Source of the DNA: Flavobacteriales bacterium UBA7468
GTDB taxonomy: Bacteria > Bacteroidota > Bacteroidia > Flavobacteriales_D > Crocinitomicaceae
Reading direction: 5' to 3'
DNA length: 64,000 nt
NCBI GenBank assembly: GCA_002478565.1
Contig: DLPC01000007.1
Span: 62,001-126,000, forward strand
The notes beneath the pieces were generated by a model. That model saw nothing but the letters and a program-made list of their open reading frames with translations, did no database searches and had not been told where the DNA came from. A program made the translations under genes and the position numbers. Positions 25,727 through 34,374 of the stretch are shown here, one piece after another. How positions within the stretch are numbered: position 1 is the stretch's first letter; the number at the start of each line of letters is the position of its first letter.

Positions 25727-26599
25727 TCAATAACCCCCAATTCCACTTGCCACTTGCTCGATAGGATGCCAAGTAGTTTTGATTTCCAGGAAATCAGTAA
25801 TGAATTGTAGGCCTTGATTTTGAGGCGCTGAAAAATCTAAATGATAAAGTTGGCATCGTTTGAGGTTATCAATTGCCGCTTCTTGGGCGCTTCTAGATAA
25901 GTCCTCTGGGATAGTTGACAAACTGAGTGCATTGACATCCATATGACCCGCCAAAGTTGGCAGCATTTCCGCAACATCTCCTGTTAGAATATTCACAACT
26001 CCACCAGGCACATCCGAGGTAGCAAGCACCTCTGCAAATGAAATAGCACTTAGTGCTTTGAGTGTATTTGCAATGACCACAACAGTATTGCCCCCGACAA
26101 GCAGCGGTATTGTTTGGGAAATAAGACCAAGTAGTGCCGTTTTTTGACAAGCAACTACTCCGACTACCCCCATTGGTTCAGGAACCGAAAAATTAAAGTG
26201 TGAACTAGAAACAGGATTAACACTGGAACTGAGCGCCTGGTATTTGTCTGCCCAACCCGCATAATAGACCAAACGATCAATACTCAATTGGACTTCCTCA
26301 ACTGCCGATTGTTCAGTTTGTCCCATCAGCATTAATTCATCAATAAACTGAACTTTCCTTGACTCGAGCATCTCTGCGATCCGATAAATTATCTGACTGC
26401 GGTTAAATGCTGATTTATTTACCCAACCAGTTTGTGCTTTTCTGGCCGCTTGAACAGCATTACGTATGTCTTTTTTTGAACCCAAACAGGCGTTCGCAAT
26501 GGCTTGACCAGCTGCTGATTGTATCTGATAAGAACGTCCGCTTTCAGTGCGAGGAAATTGTCCGCCAATATAAAGTTTGTAGGTTTTTAGTATTTCCAT
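25727..26599 (-). CDS. Truncated non-catalytic ALDH-like subunit (ALDH16 second half)
   Basis: This 290-residue protein matches the first, NAD-binding part of the aldehyde dehydrogenase fold (YIGGQFPRTESGRSYQ, YYAGWADKYQ, MGVVGVVACQ, GGNTVVV). It stops before the catalytic domain: there is no catalytic cysteine, the PWNF asparagine is replaced by a CQKTALL stretch, and the KPAE lysine is gone. It ends with an EIKTTWHPIE tail. Together with the adjacent full ALDH it reproduces, as two proteins, the layout of ALDH16, where a complete ALDH domain is followed by a truncated pseudo-domain. Its ATG overlaps the first gene's stop (TAATG). It is best seen as a structural partner rather than an enzyme. 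Confidence 0.85.
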   Translation of the reverse strand: MEILKTYKLYIGGQFPRTESGRSYQIQSAAGQAIANACLGSKKDIRNAVQAARKAQTGWVNKSAFNRSQIIYRIAEMLESRKVQFIDELMLMGQTEQSAVEEVQLSIDRLVYYAGWADKYQALSSSVNPVSSSHFNFSVPEPMGVVGVVACQKTALLGLISQTIPLLVGGNTVVVIANTLKALSAISFAEVLATSDVPGGVVNILTGDVAEMLPTLAGHMDVNALSLSTIPEDLSRSAQEAAIDNLKRCQLYHLDFSAPQNQGLQFITDFLEIKTTWHPIEQVASGIGGY

Positions 26600-28047
26600 T
26601 ACTGCGTAATTTTTAAGTAAGCACTTAGACCATGTAAGCCTCCTTCGCGGCCAAAACCACTTTCTTTATAGCCACCAAAAGGAGAGGCTGGATCAAATTT
26701 ATTGTAGGTGTTTGCCCAAACAACACCGGCTTGTAATTGACTGCTTAAGCCAAAAATTCTAGCACCCTTGTCTGTCCAAACACCTGCAGCTAAACCGTAT
26801 GGTGAATTATTGGCTTTTTGCAGTACCTCATCTATTGTTCTAAATGTTTGGATGGCTAAGACCGGTCCAAATATTTCTTCTTGTGCTATCCGGGCACTTT
26901 GGGCCACATCAGTAAATAATGTTGGCGGGCAATAATAGCCCTTACTTGGCAACTTGCAAGCTGGTTGATAGATTTCGGCGCCTTCTTCTTGTCCAAGTTG
27001 GATATAGCGTTCAATGGTTTCTAGTTGTTTTTTAGAGTTGATGGCTCCGATATCGGTGTTTTTATCCAAAGGATTGCCTACATAAATACTTTGTAGCCGG
27101 AATTTAAGTTTTTCGATAACCCGCGCAGCAATAGATTCTTGGACAAAAAGTCTTGAACCTGCGCAGCAAACATGGCCCTGATTAAAGAAAATAGCATTGA
27201 CTACACCTTCGACAGCTTGGTCAATTGGTGCATCTTCTAATATAATATTAGCTGACTTCCCACCAAGTTCAAGGGTGAGCTTTTTGTTGGTACCAATACA
27301 TGCTTTTTGAATTTGCTTGCCAACTGCTGTACTACCTGTAAAAGCAATTTTATCGATGTCGGGATGGGACACAAGTAAGGCGCCAGTATCTCCGTGACCA
27401 GTTACAATATTGACTACTCCGGCAGGCAAATCAGCTTCTTGACAAATTTCAGCAAATTTGAGTGCCGTTAAGGAGGTTGTTTCTGCAGGCTTTAAAACCA
27501 CCGTGTTCCCACATGCCAAGGCTGGTGCAATCTTCCAAGCAAGCATCAGTAAAGGGAAATTCCACGGCGTAATTTGAGCTGCAACCCCTAAAGATTCAAT
27601 CCTTTTACCCGGAAAAGCCGCTGAAAGCTTGTCTGCCCAACCTGCATAATAAAAGAAATGATTGCAGGCCAAAGGAAGGTCGATATCTCTAGATTCTTTG
27701 ATGGGCTTACCACCGTCAAGAGTTTCAAGGACAGCCAATTCTCTGGACTTCTCTTGCATCAATCGTGCGATTCGAAAAAGGTATTTACCGCGTTCTGCAC
27801 CGCTCAATTTTGACCAAACGTTTTCATAGGCGTTTCTCGCTGCTTTCACTGCGATAGCCACGTCTGCTTCAGTAGCCCAGGCAATATTTGACAAATGACT
27901 TTCATCAGCAGGATTACTAGTGGCAAAATATTTTTTCTCCTGTGGCGCTTGCCATTTTCCGTCGATGTATAAATCGTATTGTTCTTGCAACTGAACGACA
28001 GCTGTTGATTCCAGAGAAGGTTCAAGATTCCAATTCGTAGAACTCAT
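26599..28047 (-). CDS. Aldehyde dehydrogenase (ALDH16-type catalytic subunit)
   Basis: The 482-residue NAD(P)-dependent aldehyde dehydrogenase oxidises aldehydes to acids. Key parts present: TPWNFP with the oxyanion asparagine (about 158), KPAE (about 181), FTGSTAVGK, LELGGKSAN with the general-base glutamate (about 255), and GHVCCAGSR with the catalytic cysteine (about 289). EEIFGPV and PFGGYKESGFGRE are near the C terminus. It follows deoC by two bases and is translationally coupled to the pseudo-ALDH gene. Deoxyribose-phosphate aldolase releases acetaldehyde, so acetaldehyde is a sensible substrate, though this is inference from context. Confidence 0.95.
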   Translation of the reverse strand: MSSTNWNLEPSLESTAVVQLQEQYDLYIDGKWQAPQEKKYFATSNPADESHLSNIAWATEADVAIAVKAARNAYENVWSKLSGAERGKYLFRIARLMQEKSRELAVLETLDGGKPIKESRDIDLPLACNHFFYYAGWADKLSAAFPGKRIESLGVAAQITPWNFPLLMLAWKIAPALACGNTVVLKPAETTSLTALKFAEICQEADLPAGVVNIVTGHGDTGALLVSHPDIDKIAFTGSTAVGKQIQKACIGTNKKLTLELGGKSANIILEDAPIDQAVEGVVNAIFFNQGHVCCAGSRLFVQESIAARVIEKLKFRLQSIYVGNPLDKNTDIGAINSKKQLETIERYIQLGQEEGAEIYQPACKLPSKGYYCPPTLFTDVAQSARIAQEEIFGPVLAIQTFRTIDEVLQKANNSPYGLAAGVWTDKGARIFGLSSQLQAGVVWANTYNKFDPASPFGGYKESGFGREGGLHGLSAYLKITQ

Positions 28048-28049
28048 AA

Positions 28050-28970
28050 TTAATCAATTGAAAAATAAGAAGCTGACTGATATTTTCCGGTCAACTGTTT
28101 TTGGTATTGCATCAAGAGGTCATTGGCCAAACTACTTGCACCAAAGCGGTACCATTCGTTGGTAAGCCAGGCTTCGCCGAGTACTTCCTTGACAATGAGC
28201 AAGTGTTGAAGGGCAATTTTTGCCGATGAGATACCGCCAGCAGGCTTCATGCCAATCATCTGACCCGTGCGGTCATGATGATCTTTGATGGCTCCTAACA
28301 TGGTGAGTACGACTGGAAAAGTTGCTGCTGGCTGAATTTTTCCTGTAGAGGTTTTAATGAAATCGGCACCTGCTGCAATTGCGATATCGGAAATTCGACG
28401 GACTTGATCTAGAGAATCGAGTTCACCAGTTTCAAAAATGACTTTTAAGCGCGCTGTACCGCAAAGTGCCTTAATGGCAGCAATTTCATCGAACACATAG
28501 CTGTATTCTCCTGCTAAAAAATGGCCACGCGAAATGACCATATCGATTTCGTCTGCACCATTTTCAATGGCATAAAGCGTATCTATTTTTTTAACTTCAA
28601 AGGGGGCTTGACCCGAAGGAAATGCCGTTGAAACAGCAGCAACTTTGATTTTTGAATTTTCGAGTGCTTTCTTGGCAATACCAACCATTGTTGGGTAAAC
28701 ACAAATTGCAGCAACAGTCGGGAGCTCCGGACTGGTGACATGAAGGTGTTGTGCTTTGTAACAAAGTTGCCTCACCTTTGCTGGTGTGTCTTTTCCTTCT
28801 AGCGTGGTGAGGTCAATCATAGAAAGCGCCATGCGCAAACCATGAAGTTTGGTAGGGCCTTTTAGACTTCTAGATTGTATTTTTGCAACGCGTTCTAATG
28901 AACCAATTTGATCAATTGGTGGAACTTGCGCTAAGATTTCTTGAAGCTTGAGATGTTGATTGGGCTGCAT
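28050..28970 (-). CDS. deoC: Deoxyribose-phosphate aldolase
   Basis: This 306-residue class I aldolase splits 2-deoxyribose 5-phosphate into acetaldehyde and glyceraldehyde 3-phosphate. The Schiff-base lysine lies in DFIKTSTGK (about 200), the second active-site lysine in GMKPAGGI, and the acid-base aspartate in EIDMVISRG. It is longer than the roughly 220- to 260-residue E. coli type because of an N-terminal extension, as in eukaryote-like DeoC proteins. It leads the deoC-ALDH-pseudoALDH operon, suggesting deoxynucleoside salvage with oxidation of the aldehyde. A full promoter lies directly upstream. Confidence 0.95.
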   Translation of the reverse strand: MQPNQHLKLQEILAQVPPIDQIGSLERVAKIQSRSLKGPTKLHGLRMALSMIDLTTLEGKDTPAKVRQLCYKAQHLHVTSPELPTVAAICVYPTMVGIAKKALENSKIKVAAVSTAFPSGQAPFEVKKIDTLYAIENGADEIDMVISRGHFLAGEYSYVFDEIAAIKALCGTARLKVIFETGELDSLDQVRRISDIAIAAGADFIKTSTGKIQPAATFPVVLTMLGAIKDHHDRTGQMIGMKPAGGISSAKIALQHLLIVKEVLGEAWLTNEWYRFGASSLANDLLMQYQKQLTGKYQSASYFSID

Positions 28971-28975
28971 TGACC

Positions 28976-29005
28976 CAAAGTTAACAAAACTTGGCTTTGA
29001 GCAAA
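28976..29005 (-). promoter_or_regulatory. Bacteroidota promoter for deoC
   Basis: On the minus strand TTTG (29005-29002), 18 bases, then TAACTTTG (28983-28976) match both promoter elements. The box ends five bases before the deoC ATG, again predicting an almost leaderless transcript. Confidence 0.62.
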
Positions 29006-29359
29006 TTATTCTTCGTCAGAGTCGTCGTCTTCAGCAGGATCGTTATCGTAGTCGTCGTCTTCATCATCGTCGTCGTCTCCGAGGTCGTCGTCTTTGAGGT
29101 CATCCACTTTATCGAAGTCGTCTTCGAAATCATCGTCGTCATCGTTCACTACCGCTTTTGCTTTAGGGGTAATTTTATTGATTTTTACGAGGTAAATCAC
29201 TTCATCGGTTTCCCACACCAATGCATCAAGGACCTCACCAGTTGGTGTTTTGATGGTGGTCAAATGATTGATGTATCCGTCAGGGAAGTCCTTGAGGATT
29301 TGTTTTTTCTGCTCAATAGTGAGCTTGTCGTAGCTGATGATTGCTCTTCTTTTTGACAT
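29006..29359 (-). CDS. Acidic-tail protein, function unknown
   Basis: This is a 117-residue soluble protein. The first 70 residues form a small alpha/beta domain (RAIISYDKLT, LKDFPDGYINHL, DEVIYLVKINKI); the last 45 are nearly all Asp and Glu. I recall Bacteroidota homologues with a similar N-terminal domain and acidic tail, sometimes mislabelled DNA primase; no primase motif is present. The acidic tail suggests interaction with basic partners or nucleic-acid mimicry. It has its own promoter. The long opposite-strand frame over the same bases is a by-product of the GAT/GAC runs. Confidence 0.8.
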   Translation of the reverse strand: MSKRRAIISYDKLTIEQKKQILKDFPDGYINHLTTIKTPTGEVLDALVWETDEVIYLVKINKITPKAKAVVNDDDDDFEDDFDKVDDLKDDDLGDDDDDEDDDYDNDPAEDDDSDEE

Positions 29360-29381
29360 AGGAAAGACAAGTATTTAAGGG

Positions 29382-29411
29382 CAAAATTATATTTTTTGAG
29401 TTTCTAGCAAA
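29382..29411 (-). promoter_or_regulatory. Bacteroidota promoter for the acidic-tail protein
   Basis: On the minus strand TTTG (29411-29408), 18 bases, then TAATTTTG (29389-29382), giving a leader of about 15-20 bases before the ATG at 29359. Confidence 0.6.
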
Positions 29412-29505
29412 CACCTAAATTAAAATTCTTAAAAATTTTATTTTTGAATTCCGGATTATTACGGATTAAGTGCTTAAAAGCCAGGTGAGGACAGCGTATT
29501 TTAAA

Positions 29506-29513
29506 TACCTTTG
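29506..29513 (+). promoter_or_regulatory. Bacteroidota -7 element for radA
   Basis: TACCTTTG is an exact TAnnTTTG match, 19 bases before the radA ATG at 29533. Its position inside the longer frame starting at 29470 supports the later start. Confidence 0.55.
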
Positions 29514-29532
29514 TCAAAACACTTTTTCGCTT

Positions 29533-30891
29533 ATGTCTAAATCTAAAAGCGCATTTTTTTGTCAAAACTGTGGTTATGAAGCCCCAAAATGGCTTGGCAA
29601 ATGCCCAGGTTGTAAAGAATGGAACACGTTTATAGAAGAGCGTACCGAAAAAACACCCAAACACGTTGTCAGCTTCTCCAAATCGAATCAAGCGCAACAA
29701 GCTGTCCTGATTCAAGAGGTTCAAAAAAGTGAAGAGAGCCGCATCCCCCTACAAGATTTCGAACTCAACAGAGTTTTAGGTGGTGGCATCGTTCCAGGTT
29801 CAATCAATCTGTTGGGCGGAGATCCAGGCATCGGAAAATCAACCCTTTTGTTGCAATTAGCCATCAAAGAGCAACTGAAAGTACTCTATGTTTCCGGTGA
29901 AGAAAGTGAGCAACAAATTCGCATGCGCGCTGAACGCTTAGGCCTCAATAACCAACAGTGTTTTTTATTAACCGAAACCAATCTTCAACAAGTTTTGGTG
30001 CAAGCCGAAGCAATTCAGCCGCAATTGCTGATCATCGATTCGATCCAAACGCTCTACACCGATAGTGTGGAAAGTTCTCCAGGCTCCGTAGTTCAAGTAC
30101 GCGAGTGCACTGCTAATCTTTTGCGCTTTGCCAAACAAACCGACATTCCCATATTTTTAATCGGACACATTACCAAAGATGGTACAATTGCCGGGCCTAA
30201 AGTTCTAGAACATATGGTAGATGCGGTTTTGCAATTTGAAGGCGATCGCCATCATATATATCGCCTGCTGCGCAGTATCAAAAATCGCTTTGGTTCTACC
30301 AACGAGCTCGGTATTTACAGCATGCAAGGAGATGGCCTGCATCCTGTGGCCAACCCATCAGAAGTTTTAGTTTCCATTGGTTCTGATGCATTGAGTGGCG
30401 TTGCAGTGGCCTCTATGGTCGATGGCATAAGGCCTTTGCTGATCGAAGTACAAGCACTTGTTTCTTCGGCTGCCTATGGCACACCACAAAGATCTTCCAC
30501 AGGCTTTGATGTCAAACGGCTCAATATGCTACTTGCTGTACTTGAAAAACGCTGTGGTTTTCGTTTGGCTGCCAAAGATGTCTTTTTAAACATTGCCGGT
30601 GGTATCAAAGTCGATGACCCAGCCATTGACCTCGCTGTTGCCATGGCCATCTTATCTTCCAATGCCGATCTAGCCATTGATAAAACGATTTCTTTTGCAG
30701 CCGAAATTGGGCTCAGCGGAGAGCTCAGGCCGGTCAATCGATTAGAGCAACGCTTGTCAGAACTTGAAAAACTCGGCTATAAAAAAATCATCGTTTCCAA
30801 ATATTCAAAAGGAATCAAAGGGAACAAATATCAAATTGAGATCATTCCATGCACCAAGATTGAAGAAGTCGTGCGTGCCGTATTTGCTTAA
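29533..30891 (+). CDS. radA: DNA repair protein RadA
   Basis: The 452-residue RecA-like ATPase/helicase drives branch migration in recombination. It has an N-terminal zinc finger (FFCQNCGYEAP, GKCPGCKEW; about 9-30), a Walker A GGDPGIGKSTLL (about 95-106), a Walker B-like LLIIDSIQTLY, the RadA-specific KNRFGSTNELG motif (about 255) and a C-terminal Lon-protease-like domain (from about 285: VSSAAYGTPQRS, IAGGIKVDDPAIDLAV). The ATG at 29533 matches the zinc finger position. It heads an operon with rsmI two bases downstream. Confidence 0.97.
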   Translation: MSKSKSAFFCQNCGYEAPKWLGKCPGCKEWNTFIEERTEKTPKHVVSFSKSNQAQQAVLIQEVQKSEESRIPLQDFELNRVLGGGIVPGSINLLGGDPGIGKSTLLLQLAIKEQLKVLYVSGEESEQQIRMRAERLGLNNQQCFLLTETNLQQVLVQAEAIQPQLLIIDSIQTLYTDSVESSPGSVVQVRECTANLLRFAKQTDIPIFLIGHITKDGTIAGPKVLEHMVDAVLQFEGDRHHIYRLLRSIKNRFGSTNELGIYSMQGDGLHPVANPSEVLVSIGSDALSGVAVASMVDGIRPLLIEVQALVSSAAYGTPQRSSTGFDVKRLNMLLAVLEKRCGFRLAAKDVFLNIAGGIKVDDPAIDLAVAMAILSSNADLAIDKTISFAAEIGLSGELRPVNRLEQRLSELEKLGYKKIIVSKYSKGIKGNKYQIEIIPCTKIEEVVRAVFA

Positions 30892-30893
30892 TT

Positions 30894-31568
30894 ATGCCTA
30901 GACTCATCCTCGTCCCTACTCCTATTGGTAACCTTGAAGATATTACGCTCAGAGCACTGCGCATCCTCAAAGAAACGCAACTCATTTTTGCCGAAGACAC
31001 GAGAGTAACCAACAAACTTTTACAGCATTTTGAAATCAAAAAGAAGGTTTTGGCATTTCATGCCCACAACGAACACAGGTTTCTAGAAAAAACAATAGAA
31101 CTCATCGCGCAAAATGAAACTTGTGTGCTTGTTTCAGATGCAGGCACACCCGGCATTTCAGATCCTGGCTTTCTATTGGTAAGGGCTTGTGTGCAAGCGG
31201 GCATTGAAGTAGAGTGCTTACCTGGCCCAACAGCATTTGTACCCGCTTTGGTTGCCTCTGGTTTTCCATGTGACAAATTTGTCTTTGAGGGCTTTTTACC
31301 CCACAAGAAGGGTCGACAAACCAAAATACAGGCGCTTGCTCATGAAAATAGAACTATAGTACTCTATGAATCACCGCATCGCATTACCAAAACACTAACT
31401 CAAATGTGTGAATGGCTTGATCCACAGCGCGAAGCTTGTGTAGTCAGAGAAATCAGTAAAAAATTTGAAACCTATCATCGTGGCACGATCGAAAGCTTGA
31501 AACTTTATTTTGAGCAAAATGATGCCAAAGGAGAAATCGTTTTGTTGCTCAAAGGTGTGGCAGAATAA
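30894..31568 (+). CDS. rsmI: 16S rRNA 2'-O-methyltransferase RsmI
   Basis: The 224-residue SAM-dependent enzyme of the tetrapyrrole-methylase fold methylates the ribose of C1402 in 16S rRNA. Diagnostic stretches are LVPTPIGNLEDITLRAL at the N terminus, AEDTRVTNKLL, VSDAGTPGISDPG (about 81-93) and YESPHRI. It is shorter than the 280-residue E. coli form because it lacks the C-terminal extension, as is common in this phylum. It follows radA by two bases. Confidence 0.96.
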   Translation: MPRLILVPTPIGNLEDITLRALRILKETQLIFAEDTRVTNKLLQHFEIKKKVLAFHAHNEHRFLEKTIELIAQNETCVLVSDAGTPGISDPGFLLVRACVQAGIEVECLPGPTAFVPALVASGFPCDKFVFEGFLPHKKGRQTKIQALAHENRTIVLYESPHRITKTLTQMCEWLDPQREACVVREISKKFETYHRGTIESLKLYFEQNDAKGEIVLLLKGVAE

Positions 31569-31583
31569 TTGCTGCTTTTTAGC

Positions 31584-31591
31584 TACTTTTG
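31584..31591 (+). promoter_or_regulatory. Bacteroidota -7 element before the delta' gene
   Basis: TACTTTTG is an exact match. It overlaps the in-frame TTG at 31589 and ends three bases before GTG 31595, so the true start is probably the GTG and the mRNA leaderless. Confidence 0.5.
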
Positions 31592-31594
31592 AAG

Positions 31595-32713
31595 GTGCAA
31601 TTTCAGCAAATCATAGGTCAAACCGCGCTCAAGCAAGATTTTATCCGAGAAATTCAATCGGGCAAAATTGCGCATGCCCAGCTTTTTCACGGCCCCGCTG
31701 GTTACGGTGGCTTGCCTTTGGCGCTTGCTTTTGCTCAATATGTATTTTGCCAAAATCCAGGCCCCACAGATAGTTGTGGTACTTGTCCAGCTTGTTTGAA
31801 AGTCAAACTGCACCAGCACCCCGACTTGCATTTTGTTTTTCCTGTTGTTTTGTCTTTAGGGAAGTCTTCAGATGCCTTTCTCGAAGATTGGCGCGCCCAA
31901 CTCAACAACTCATCCTATTTTGATCTATTCGAATGGACCGAACGCATAGACAATAAAATGCGAAAGCCCATCATTGCAACCGAAGAGAGTAAAGAAATCA
32001 TTAAAAAACTCAACCTCAAAGCCTATGAAGGTGGGTATAAAGTGATGATCATTTGGCAACCAGAGGAAATGAATGCAGACTGTGCCAACAAACTGCTCAA
32101 AATACTCGAGGAACCGCCAGCAAAAACGATTTTTTTGTTGGTCAGCGATGATGCTAGCAAGCTGATGATTACCATTCAGTCCAGAACGCAATTAGTTCGG
32201 ATTCCAAAAATTGCAGACGACGCCTTGAGCGCCTATTTGCAACAAAAGAAGCAACTCGCTGCAACTCAAGCTGATTCTATCGCAGCCTTTGCAGAAGGTT
32301 CCTTGTTGGCTGCCAATCAATTCTTGGAGGCCAATGAAAATCAAGATCAACAACGCGAGCAATTTATCCAATTGATGCGCGTTTGTTACAAAAAAGATGT
32401 GTTAGCCATGATGGATTGGGCAGAGGCCTTAGCTTCAATTGGTAAAGAACGACAAAAACTATTTTTACAATATGCTTTACATATGTTGCGTCAGAGTTTA
32501 TTGACCAACTACATGGGTGATATCCTGACCAAAGTATCCAAAGAAGAAGCAGCTTTTTTAGAGAAATTTGCACCCTTCATCAGCGGCAATAATATCCGTG
32601 AATTCATTGAAACAATCGATGATGCGCATTACCACTTAGACCGCAATGCCAACGCTAGAATTTTATTTACGCAGTTGTGTTTTCAAACGATGCGATACAT
32701 TCATCAAGCATAA
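31595..32713 (+). CDS. holB: DNA polymerase III delta' subunit-like clamp-loader protein
   Basis: This protein is about 372 residues and of the AAA+ clamp-loader family. The start QFQQIIGQTALK is typical of delta'; the Walker A position reads GPAGYGGLP and lacks the lysine, as expected for the non-ATPase delta' subunit; a zinc-binding cluster CGTCPACLK and an earlier cysteine follow. LLKILEEPPAKTIFLL and an SRTQ motif (SRC-like) are present. GTG 31595 is preferred over TTG 31589 because the promoter box covers the latter and homologues begin at this residue. It works with DnaX and delta to load the sliding clamp. Confidence 0.88.
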   Translation: MQFQQIIGQTALKQDFIREIQSGKIAHAQLFHGPAGYGGLPLALAFAQYVFCQNPGPTDSCGTCPACLKVKLHQHPDLHFVFPVVLSLGKSSDAFLEDWRAQLNNSSYFDLFEWTERIDNKMRKPIIATEESKEIIKKLNLKAYEGGYKVMIIWQPEEMNADCANKLLKILEEPPAKTIFLLVSDDASKLMITIQSRTQLVRIPKIADDALSAYLQQKKQLAATQADSIAAFAEGSLLAANQFLEANENQDQQREQFIQLMRVCYKKDVLAMMDWAEALASIGKERQKLFLQYALHMLRQSLLTNYMGDILTKVSKEEAAFLEKFAPFISGNNIREFIETIDDAHYHLDRNANARILFTQLCFQTMRYIHQA

Positions 32714-32731
32714 CTTTCTTGTATAATTTAT

Positions 32732-32739
32732 TATCTTTA
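32732..32739 (+). promoter_or_regulatory. -7-like element for ricT
   Basis: TATCTTTA matches seven of eight positions of TAnnTTTG, 16 bases before the ATG at 32756. Confidence 0.42.
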
Positions 32740-32755
32740 CGACAAAAAAAATCTC

Positions 32756-33925
32756 ATGGGTTGTGCGTCTTGTAGTAGTGGTGGTGGAACACCAAAAGGT
32801 TGTAAGAACAATGGTACTTGCAGCTCAGGCGGATGCAACAAACTTGAGGTTTTTGATTGGCTAGCCAATGTAAGTTTACCCGCAGGTCAAACTCCATATG
32901 AACTTGTCGAGGTACGCTTTAAAAATTCACGCAAAGCATTTTATCGCAATGCCAACCAACTTAGCCTTCAAGTAGGAGACATCGTTGCAGTTGACACCGC
33001 TCCGGGTCATGACATCGGAGTAGTTTCAGCACTTGGCGAACTCGCTCGTATACAAGTTCAAAAGAAAGCACCGAATCTAAAAGTTTCGGAGTGCAAGAAA
33101 ATCTTTCAGATCGCCAATCAAGAGCAAATCGATAAATGGATACAAGGGCGTGGTCTCGAACGCGACCTCCTGACACAATCAAGAACACTCGCCCTCAACC
33201 TTAAACTCGATATGAAAATATCTGATGTCGAATACCAAGGTGACCTCTCAAAAGCAACTTTTTATTACACAGCTGAAAGTCGCATCGATTTTCGCCAACT
33301 GATCAAAGATATGGCGGACCGTTTTAAGGTACGCATCGAAATGCGTCAAATTGGTTCACGCCAAGAAGCGGCTCGTTTAGGGGGTATCGGATCCTGTGGT
33401 CGTGAACTCTGCTGTAGCACTTGGCTCACCGATTTCAGATCAGTGTCTACCTCTGCTGCCCGTTACCAACAATTATCATTGAATCCTCAAAAATTGGCAG
33501 GGCAATGTGGGAAGTTAAAGTGTTGTTTGAACTATGAACTCGACATGTATCTCGACACGATCAAATCGATGCCAAAAATTGATGGCAAATTACAGACAGA
33601 AAAAGGAGATGCCATCCACATGAAAACAGATGTGTTTAAACGCATCATTTGGTACGCATACAAGGGAGAAACCGGAATGGTAGCACTTAGCCCTGAGCGC
33701 GTAGCCGAAATCAAAAAACTCAACAAAGAAGGCATCAAACCAAAAGACCTCGCAGAATTTGCTCAAGTCAAAGAAAAAGTGGAAGAAATTGGATACCAAA
33801 ATGTTGTGGGTCAGGATAGCCTTACGCGTTTTGAAAAAAACTTCTCCAACAACAAAAAAAGAAGACCCAATCGCAAACCGCGCAAACCCAATCCAGGAGG
33901 GCCAAAAAATGAAAAAGCTCAGTAG
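32756..33925 (+). CDS. ricT: PSP1 domain (RicT-like) protein
   Basis: The 389-residue protein has a Cys/Gly-rich N terminus (CASCSSGGG, CSSGGCN), then a PSP1 C-terminal domain region (about 45-290) including VGDIVAV, RIDFRQLIKDMADRF, RIEMRQIGSRQEAARLGGIGSC, GRELCCSTWL and LAGQCGKLKCCLNYE. The repeated cysteines match RicT, part of the RicA/F/T complex that in Bacillus carries Fe-S clusters and influences RNA processing. A basic tail (about 350-389) is rich in Asn, Lys, Arg and Pro. It overlaps gldH by 17 bases, an arrangement I recall as common in Bacteroidota. Confidence 0.9.
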   Translation: MGCASCSSGGGTPKGCKNNGTCSSGGCNKLEVFDWLANVSLPAGQTPYELVEVRFKNSRKAFYRNANQLSLQVGDIVAVDTAPGHDIGVVSALGELARIQVQKKAPNLKVSECKKIFQIANQEQIDKWIQGRGLERDLLTQSRTLALNLKLDMKISDVEYQGDLSKATFYYTAESRIDFRQLIKDMADRFKVRIEMRQIGSRQEAARLGGIGSCGRELCCSTWLTDFRSVSTSAARYQQLSLNPQKLAGQCGKLKCCLNYELDMYLDTIKSMPKIDGKLQTEKGDAIHMKTDVFKRIIWYAYKGETGMVALSPERVAEIKKLNKEGIKPKDLAEFAQVKEKVEEIGYQNVVGQDSLTRFEKNFSNNKKRRPNRKPRKPNPGGPKNEKAQ

Positions 33926-34373
33926 CCTCATTCTGTTAATTCTGTTACTCGCCTCTTGCTCAAAAGATGCGATTTACAACAAATCTTACAAATTTCAAGA
34001 TGAAGTTTGGAGCCAAAACGTCAAGCCTAAATTCGAAATAGACATTCAAGACACTTCGGTGGCTTACGACTTCGTTTTTACGCTGCGTAGCACCACAGAC
34101 TACGCCTACAATAACTTGTGGGTTTTCCTTTCTAGCACGCCTCCTACCGGAAAAACAGTTCGCGAACCCTACGAAATTAAAATGGCCTACCCAGATGGCA
34201 ACTGGATTGGTAAAAAATCAGGGACCATCGTCGAGCACGAACTCCTTTTCCCAAAAAGAAAATTGCCGTTCAAAGGAAAATACCGTTTTGTGCTTGAACA
34301 AGCTATCACACAAAAGGTGGTAGACGAAGTACTAGATATCAGTCTCGAGGTACGAAAAAGCGAAGAAGAATAA
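33909..34373 (+). CDS. gldH: Gliding motility lipoprotein GldH
   Basis: This is a 154-residue lipoprotein: signal MKKLSSLILLILLLASC with the lipobox cysteine at residue 17, followed by a beta-rich domain (YDFVFTLRSTTDYAYNNLWVFL, PDGNWIGKKSG, LPFKGKYRFVLEQ). These features fit GldH, one of the Gld lipoproteins needed for gliding in Flavobacterium; it is also kept in non-gliding Bacteroidota. The ATG inside the end of ricT starts the signal peptide exactly; earlier in-frame starts would bury it. The unknown DUF6495-like gene follows after one base. Confidence 0.9.
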   Translation: MKKLSSLILLILLLASCSKDAIYNKSYKFQDEVWSQNVKPKFEIDIQDTSVAYDFVFTLRSTTDYAYNNLWVFLSSTPPTGKTVREPYEIKMAYPDGNWIGKKSGTIVEHELLFPKRKLPFKGKYRFVLEQAITQKVVDEVLDISLEVRKSEEE

Positions 34374-34374
34374 G

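Noticed and set aside
25727..28047. Frameshift splitting one aldehyde dehydrogenase fusion gene
   Set aside because: The junction is a clean TAATG stop-start overlap, the first protein is a complete ALDH with its own normal C terminus, and the second begins with a sensible N terminus. Two coupled genes explain it better than a sequencing error.
28991..29356. Long plus-strand open frame rich in Val and Ile
   Set aside because: It is the exact complement of the Asp/Glu-coding GAT/GAC runs of the acidic-tail gene, which has a full promoter and a recognisable N-terminal domain.
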